Of a stretch of 9,977 nucleotides of DNA, positions 6,182 to 9,977 are shown piece after piece. Made by a program: the position numbers and the translations under genes. Position 1 is the stretch's first letter. The number at the start of each line of letters is the position of its first letter. The stretch comes from Clostridia bacterium (GTDB lineage: Bacteria > Bacillota > Clostridia > UMGS1810): the NCBI GenBank assembly GCA_017503945.1, contig JAFVSB010000112.1:1-9977 (forward strand). Reading direction: 5' to 3'. The notes under the pieces were generated by a model. It made no database searches, was not told the DNA's origin, and saw only the letters and a list, made by a program, of their open reading frames with translations.

Positions 6182-6215
6182 ACGGAAGAGATTTTTTGGT
6201 CTCTTCCGTTTTTTT
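6182..6215 (+). terminator. Intrinsic terminator after the transporter gene
   Basis: ACGGAAGAGA (6182-6191) pairs with TCTCTTCCGT (6200-6209) around an 8-base loop, followed by seven T (6209-6215), eight bases after the stop codon. A textbook Rho-independent terminator. Confidence 0.93.
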
Positions 6216-6226
6216 GCTTTGAAATA

Positions 6227-6256
6227 TTGACATATGACCGCGATTTGGTGTATTAT
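6227..6256 (+). promoter_or_regulatory. Promoter of alaS
   Basis: TTGACA (6227-6232), 18-base spacer, TATTAT (6251-6256). Transcription would start near 6263, leaving only about 33 bases of leader, too short for a T-box. Confidence 0.8.
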
Positions 6257-6295
6257 ATTACTATATGCACATATGCAAACAAGGAGCGATAACTC

Positions 6296-8941
6296 ATGCA
6301 AAATTTAGGATTAAATGAGATAAGAGAAAAATATCTGTCATTTTTCGAGAGCAAGGGGCATCTCAGATTGCCCAGCTTTTCACTTGTGCCCGAAAATGAT
6401 AAGAGCTTATTGCTTATAAATGCGGGCATGGCTCCTCTCAAACCTTATTTCAAAGGTGAGCTTGAGCCTCCGCGCAAAAGAGTGACCACATGCCAGAAAT
6501 GCATCAGAACTCCCGACATTGAAAGAGTGGGCAAAACTGCCCGCCATGGCACCTACTTTGAAATGCTCGGCAACTTTTCGTTTGGTGACTATTTCAAACA
6601 CGAAGCCACCGCATGGGCATGGGAGTTTGTGACCAAAGTGCTTGAGCTTCCTGAAGATAAGCTCTGGATAACTATATATGAAGATGATGACGAAGCTTTC
6701 GACATCTGGACCAAGGAAGTGGGCGTTAACCCCGAGCACATTGTGCGCATGGGCAAAGAGGATAACTTCTGGGAGATTGGCACAGGTCCTTGCGGCCCTT
6801 GCTCTGAGCTTTATTTTGACCGCGGACCCGAGCATGGCTGCGGCAGCCCTGATTGTAAGGTGGGTTGTGAGTGTGACCGATTTGTGGAATTTTGGAACCT
6901 TGTGTTCACTCAGTTTGATAAAGATGAAAACGGCAACTATAACCGCCTTTCTCACCCAAACATCGACACCGGCATGGGTCTTGAGCGTATTGCCTGCATC
7001 ATGCAGGGTGTGAATAACCTCTTCGAGGTAGACACAGTGCGCAACATCATGCTCAAAATCAGCGAAATCACAGGTGCCACTTATGGCGCTGACGAAAAGA
7101 ACGATGTGTCACTTCGTGTTATCACCGACCATATCCGTTCCACCACCTTTATGATTGGTGACGGTGTGCAGATAAGCAACGAGGGCAGAGGCTATGTGCT
7201 CAGAAGACTTTTGCGTCATGCTGCGCGCCACGGCAGGCTCCTCGGCGTTGACGAGCCTTTCCTCTACAAGGTGTGTGACACTGTTATTGAAGAAAACAAA
7301 AATGCATACCCCGAGCTTGTGGAGAAAAGAGCATACATCAAAAAGGTTATTGAGCTTGAAGAAATCCGCTTTAATGAGACCATCAATGATGGTCTGAATA
7401 TCCTTGCAGGTTATATAGACGAGCTTGAAAAGAATGACGAAGTTCAGCTTTCGGGCGCAAAAGCGTTTAAGCTTTATGACACCTTTGGCTTCCCGCTTGA
7501 CCTCACTTTGGAAATTCTCGAGGAAAAGAGCCTCAATGTGAACATTGAAGAATATGAAGAATGCATGCAGGCTCAGAAGAAGAAAGCCAGAGAGGGCAGA
7601 GGCGAGATGGACGATGCCGGCTGGGAAAAAGACGAATTCAAAAAGAAGATAACCGACCTTGATAAAACTGAATTTACAGGCTATGAAACCCTTTGTGACA
7701 CCGCAGTTGTAAAGGCAATAGGTGTAGATGGTGAAATTTGCAACATGGCAACCTCTGATGGCGGCAATGTGGTAATAATTTTGGACAAGACTCCTTTCTA
7801 TGGCGAAAGCGGCGGTCAGGTTGGTGACAAGGGCTACATCAAATCACAGGGTGCAACTGTAAAGGTGAATGACACCAAAAAAATTGGCAATGGTCAGACA
7901 ATGCACCTGTGCACAGTTGAATCAGGCATGATTTCTGTGGGTGACAATGTGGAATGTGAAGTATGCAACAGCCGCAGGAGCGCAATAGCACGCAATCACT
8001 CTGCAACACATCTTCTCCAAAAAGCTCTTAAAACTGTTCTTGGTGATCATGTTCAGCAGGCAGGCTCATATGTTGATTCCGAAAGACTGCGCTTTGACTT
8101 CTCTCACTTTGAAGCTCTCACCAAAGAGCAGATTGCCAAGGTAGAGGAGATTGTCAATGGCGAAATATACAACGCTCTGAGCGTTGAATGCAACCAGATG
8201 CCAATTGATGAAGCAAGAGCGCTCGGTGCAATGGCTCTCTTTGGCGAAAAATATGGTGATGTGGTAAGAGTTGTGCAAATGGGTGATTTCAGCACAGAGC
8301 TTTGTGGTGGCACTCATGTTGCTAACACTTCCAACATAGGCATCATGAAAATAGTATCTGAAACATCGGCTGCTGCAGGCGTAAGAAGAATTGAAGCCAT
8401 CACAGGCCTTAATGTGCTTGCAAGCTTTAATGAAAAAGAAGAAACAATTGCCAAAGCTGCTGCAATGCTCAAATCCACTCCTGCCGATGTGCTTTCAAAG
8501 CTTGCTGCGCTTCAGAGTGAAGTGAAAGCAATGCAAAAGGAAATTGAAGATATGAAATCCAAGCTTGCATCAGGCGGCATAGACGACATTAAGAAAAATG
8601 CAAAGGTTATAAACGGCACCACAGTTTTGGCCGGCTCATTCAAAGGCGCCGATGTGAACACAGTGCGCAAGATGAATGACAGCTTAAAAGACGAATACAC
8701 CGATGTTGTGTGCGTTATGGCTACAGAATTTGGCGGCAAGGTGATGCTCATCACTGCAGCCGACAAGGCGGCAGTTGCCAAGGGTGCTCATTGCGGCATG
8801 CTTGTAAAAGAGATAGCTTCTCATGTTGGCGGCTCGGGCGGCGGCAAACCCGAAAGTGCTCAGGCAGGTGGCAGTGATGCAAGCGGCATTGATGCAGCAC
8901 TCTGCGCAGCGCTCGAAGTGCTCGGTCAGCAGATAAAATAA
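6296..8941 (+). CDS. alaS: Alanyl-tRNA synthetase
   Basis: This essential cytoplasmic enzyme joins alanine to tRNA-Ala in an ATP-dependent reaction and removes mischarged serine or glycine. At 881 aa it is full length (E. coli AlaRS has 876). The class II catalytic domain comes first: TARHGTYFEMLGNFSFGDYF (81-100) is motif 2 with Arg83, and GMGLERI (226-232) is motif 3 with Arg231. The helical tRNA-recognition region follows (about 240-450). The editing domain contains the zinc ligands HSATH (His568, His572) and CGGTH (Cys670, His674). The C-terminal region has a coiled coil (about 730-760) and a DHHA1-type domain ending in the glycine-rich GGSGGGKPESAQAGG (845-859). All key residues are present. 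AAGGAG at 6281-6286 is 9 bases before the ATG. The gene has its own promoter and continues into the HIT gene. Confidence 0.99.
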   Translation: MQNLGLNEIREKYLSFFESKGHLRLPSFSLVPENDKSLLLINAGMAPLKPYFKGELEPPRKRVTTCQKCIRTPDIERVGKTARHGTYFEMLGNFSFGDYFKHEATAWAWEFVTKVLELPEDKLWITIYEDDDEAFDIWTKEVGVNPEHIVRMGKEDNFWEIGTGPCGPCSELYFDRGPEHGCGSPDCKVGCECDRFVEFWNLVFTQFDKDENGNYNRLSHPNIDTGMGLERIACIMQGVNNLFEVDTVRNIMLKISEITGATYGADEKNDVSLRVITDHIRSTTFMIGDGVQISNEGRGYVLRRLLRHAARHGRLLGVDEPFLYKVCDTVIEENKNAYPELVEKRAYIKKVIELEEIRFNETINDGLNILAGYIDELEKNDEVQLSGAKAFKLYDTFGFPLDLTLEILEEKSLNVNIEEYEECMQAQKKKAREGRGEMDDAGWEKDEFKKKITDLDKTEFTGYETLCDTAVVKAIGVDGEICNMATSDGGNVVIILDKTPFYGESGGQVGDKGYIKSQGATVKVNDTKKIGNGQTMHLCTVESGMISVGDNVECEVCNSRRSAIARNHSATHLLQKALKTVLGDHVQQAGSYVDSERLRFDFSHFEALTKEQIAKVEEIVNGEIYNALSVECNQMPIDEARALGAMALFGEKYGDVVRVVQMGDFSTELCGGTHVANTSNIGIMKIVSETSAAAGVRRIEAITGLNVLASFNEKEETIAKAAAMLKSTPADVLSKLAALQSEVKAMQKEIEDMKSKLASGGIDDIKKNAKVINGTTVLAGSFKGADVNTVRKMNDSLKDEYTDVVCVMATEFGGKVMLITAADKAAVAKGAHCGMLVKEIASHVGGSGGGKPESAQAGGSDASGIDAALCAALEVLGQQIK

Positions 8942-8947
8942 GGAGAG
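8941..8947 (+). promoter_or_regulatory. Ribosome binding site overlapping the alaS stop
   Basis: AGGAGAG begins on the last base of the alaS TAA codon and lies 8 bases before the ATG at 8956. It therefore supports 8956 as the start of the HIT gene rather than the in-frame TTG at 8950, and suggests translational coupling to alaS. Confidence 0.85.
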
Positions 8948-8955
8948 AATTGATT

Positions 8956-9300
8956 ATGACAGACTGTTTGTTTTGCAAAATCATAAATGGTGAAATTCCT
9001 TCACAAAAAGTGTATGAAGATGACAAAATATATGCCTTCAATGACATTGACCCTCAGGCGCCTGTTCATTTTTTGGTAATTCCCAAGGAGCATATATCCT
9101 CTGCACTTGAGCTTTCCGATGAAAATGCAGGCATTGTGGCTCATATTTTTGCAACCGTGGCAAAGCTTGCCCGCGAGATGGGCTTTGCTGACGGCGGCTA
9201 CCGAGTTGTAAACAATTGCGGTGTCGATGGCGGTCAGACGGTTGGCCACCTGCACTTTCATGTGCTTGCAGGCCGCAATATAGGCTGGCCTCCGGGCTGA
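8956..9300 (+). CDS. HINT-type HIT-family nucleotide phosphoramidase/hydrolase
   Basis: The 114-aa cytoplasmic protein is a histidine triad enzyme of the HINT branch, which cleaves AMP from phosphoramidates and aminoacyl-adenylates. The triad is HLHFH at residues 98-102, with His100 expected to be the nucleophile. The flanking GHLHFHVLAGRNIGWPPG closely matches the C-terminus of HINT proteins, which end in the WPPG signature. Cys4, Cys7 and His46 fit the optional zinc site seen in many bacterial members. PVHFLVIPKEH (36-46) is the other conserved block. The gene lies 14 bases after alaS and shares its transcript; hydrolysis of stray alanyl-adenylate would make sense beside AlaRS but is inference. 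No terminator was found before the rpsU promoter. Confidence 0.95.
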   Translation: MTDCLFCKIINGEIPSQKVYEDDKIYAFNDIDPQAPVHFLVIPKEHISSALELSDENAGIVAHIFATVAKLAREMGFADGGYRVVNNCGVDGGQTVGHLHFHVLAGRNIGWPPG

Positions 9301-9347
9301 TGTCAAAAGCGACAGAACACAAATTTTAAGTTTGTCCAAAATAATGC

Positions 9348-9376
9348 TTGACAAGCTGGAGTTTTATGTGTATAAT
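9348..9376 (+). promoter_or_regulatory. Consensus sigma-A promoter of rpsU
   Basis: TTGACA (9348-9353) and TATAAT (9371-9376) are both perfect with a 17-base spacer. Transcription should start near 9383 and the leader is about 53 bases. Such a promoter fits a ribosomal protein gene needed in high amounts. Confidence 0.92.
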
Positions 9377-9399
9377 ATTACAGTGTAATTTTGTCAAAC

Positions 9400-9420
9400 C
9401 CGTTATATTAGCAGTAACGG
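9400..9420 (+). promoter_or_regulatory. Leader hairpin touching the rpsU ribosome binding site
   Basis: CCGTTA (9400-9405) pairs with TAACGG (9415-9420) around a 9-base loop. The right arm contributes the first two G of the GGAGGGAGGG ribosome binding site (9419-9428), so the fold could modulate initiation. The stem is only 6 bp, and whether it regulates is not known. Confidence 0.5.
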
Positions 9421-9435
9421 AGGGAGGGAACTTAA

Positions 9436-9612
9436 ATGGCAGAAATCAGATTAAAAGATAATGAATCTTTAGATAGTGCACTTCGCAGATTCAAGAGATC
9501 TTGTCAGAAGGCAGGAGTTTTATCCGAAATCAGAAAAAGAGAACATTACGAAAAACCCAGTGTAAGACGCAAAAAGAAATCCGAAGCAGCAAGAAAGCGT
9601 TCATACAAATAA
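9436..9612 (+). CDS. rpsU: 30S ribosomal protein S21
   Basis: The 58-aa basic protein matches bacterial S21, a small-subunit protein near the anti-Shine-Dalgarno end of 16S rRNA that helps initiation. Recognisable parts are the N-terminal AEIRLKDNESLDSALRRFKR, the KAGVLSEIRKREHYEKPS segment and the arginine/lysine-rich tail RRKKKSEAARKRSYK. Length is normal for Firmicutes. A very strong GGAGGGAGGG precedes the ATG (spacing 7 from the last G). The gene has its own promoter and terminator and is followed by a YqeG-type gene. Confidence 0.97.
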   Translation: MAEIRLKDNESLDSALRRFKRSCQKAGVLSEIRKREHYEKPSVRRKKKSEAARKRSYK

Positions 9613-9717
9613 TTAAATTTGCGGCCTTTGGCTGCACTTTACTAATGGCAGTTTTGCCTTCCCAAATCATTTTGGATTAACGGTTAGATAAAATTTCAAA
9701 ATTAAATTAATCAAATC

Positions 9718-9741
9718 AGGCGACCGTTGGTCGCCTTTTTT
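9718..9741 (+). terminator. Intrinsic terminator after rpsU
   Basis: AGGCGACC (9718-9725), loop GTT, GGTCGCCT (9729-9736), then a run of six T. It lies about 105 bases after the rpsU stop. The stretch between them holds only a weak CCAAA-TCAT-TTTGG palindrome (9662-9675) and AT-rich sequence. The terminator ends 14 bases before the yqeG start codon. Confidence 0.9.
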
Positions 9742-9755
9742 GTAGGATTGATACT

Positions 9756-9977
9756 ATGATAAAAAAACTACTCCCCGACTACACCGTCAAGAATGTGGCG
9801 GTGCTTGATGAAAAATTCTATACCGAGCGTGCCATCAAAGCCGTTATTTTTGACATCGACAACACCTTGGTCGCTCACACCGAGCCCACACCGCCCGAAG
9901 ATGTGCTCAAATATTTTGCTCTTTTGGAAAAATGGGACATAAAAAATGCAATTGTTTCGAATAACTCCATAGAAAGA
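9756..9977 (+). CDS. yqeG: YqeG-family HAD phosphatase, N-terminal part (cut by window end)
   Basis: The first 74 residues are visible. AVIFDIDNTLVAH (29-41) is HAD motif I with nucleophile Asp33 and Asp35, and AIVSNNS (65-71) is HAD motif II. The NTLV and VSNNS forms and the N-terminal KLLPDYTVKNV are characteristic of YqeG, class IIIA HAD phosphatases of about 170 aa in Firmicutes; eukaryotic relatives act on phosphatidylglycerophosphate. The bacterial substrate is not established. AGGA at 9744-9747 lies 8 bases before the ATG. The rest of the gene is outside the window, so completeness cannot be judged. Confidence 0.92.
   Translation, partial: MIKKLLPDYTVKNVAVLDEKFYTERAIKAVIFDIDNTLVAHTEPTPPEDVLKYFALLEKWDIKNAIVSNNSIER

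Noticed and set aside
6407..6955. 182-codon open frame on the minus strand inside alaS
   Set aside because: It lies wholly antisense to highly conserved AlaRS codons, has no ribosome binding site worth noting and encodes no recognisable domain.
9301..9347. Terminator between the HIT gene and rpsU
   Set aside because: Only a weak TGTC/GACA pairing (9301-9314) without a T-run; not enough to call.

Overview
The window looks like a chromosomal segment from a low-to-moderate GC anaerobic Firmicute, probably a gut Clostridia member of the Oscillospiraceae/Ruminococcaceae type. The grounds are strong AGGAGG-like ribosome binding sites, canonical sigma-A promoters (TTGACA/TATAAT), short intergenic spaces with hairpin-plus-T-tract terminators, and the order alaS - HIT protein - rpsU - yqeG. 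The taxonomic placement is inference; no marker in the window fixes a species.

Layout. Bases 1-2000 are visibly AT-rich and look accessory: a barstar-family inhibitor gene (12-338) with a terminator, then a gene-free stretch (339-694) holding an unusual array of small hairpins joined by an 8-base linker that is direct on the left half and inverted on the right half. Next come a small XRE-type DNA-binding protein on the minus strand (937-695) and a divergent lipoprotein gene (1064-1975). The space between this pair carries back-to-back promoters and a cluster of ATAATTCC-N5-GGAATTAT inverted repeats placed like repressor operators.

Bases 2128-4782 hold a two-gene metabolic operon: a class III PLP-dependent aminotransferase and a Gfo/Idh/MocA NAD(P)-dependent oxidoreductase. 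A separately promoted MFS transporter follows (4888-6174). The three probably serve uptake and conversion of one amino-group-bearing sugar, cyclitol or similar compound, but the substrate cannot be read from the sequence.

Bases 6227-9977 are core translation genes: alaS (alanyl-tRNA synthetase, full length), a tightly coupled HINT-type nucleotide hydrolase, rpsU (ribosomal protein S21, 58 aa) under its own consensus promoter with a leader hairpin touching its ribosome binding site, and the start of a YqeG-family HAD phosphatase cut by the window end. The two observations most worth a second look are the symmetric linker/hairpin element at 403-573 and the regulator/operator/lipoprotein module at 695-1975. 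No CRISPR array, rRNA, tRNA, transposase or phage structural gene was seen.
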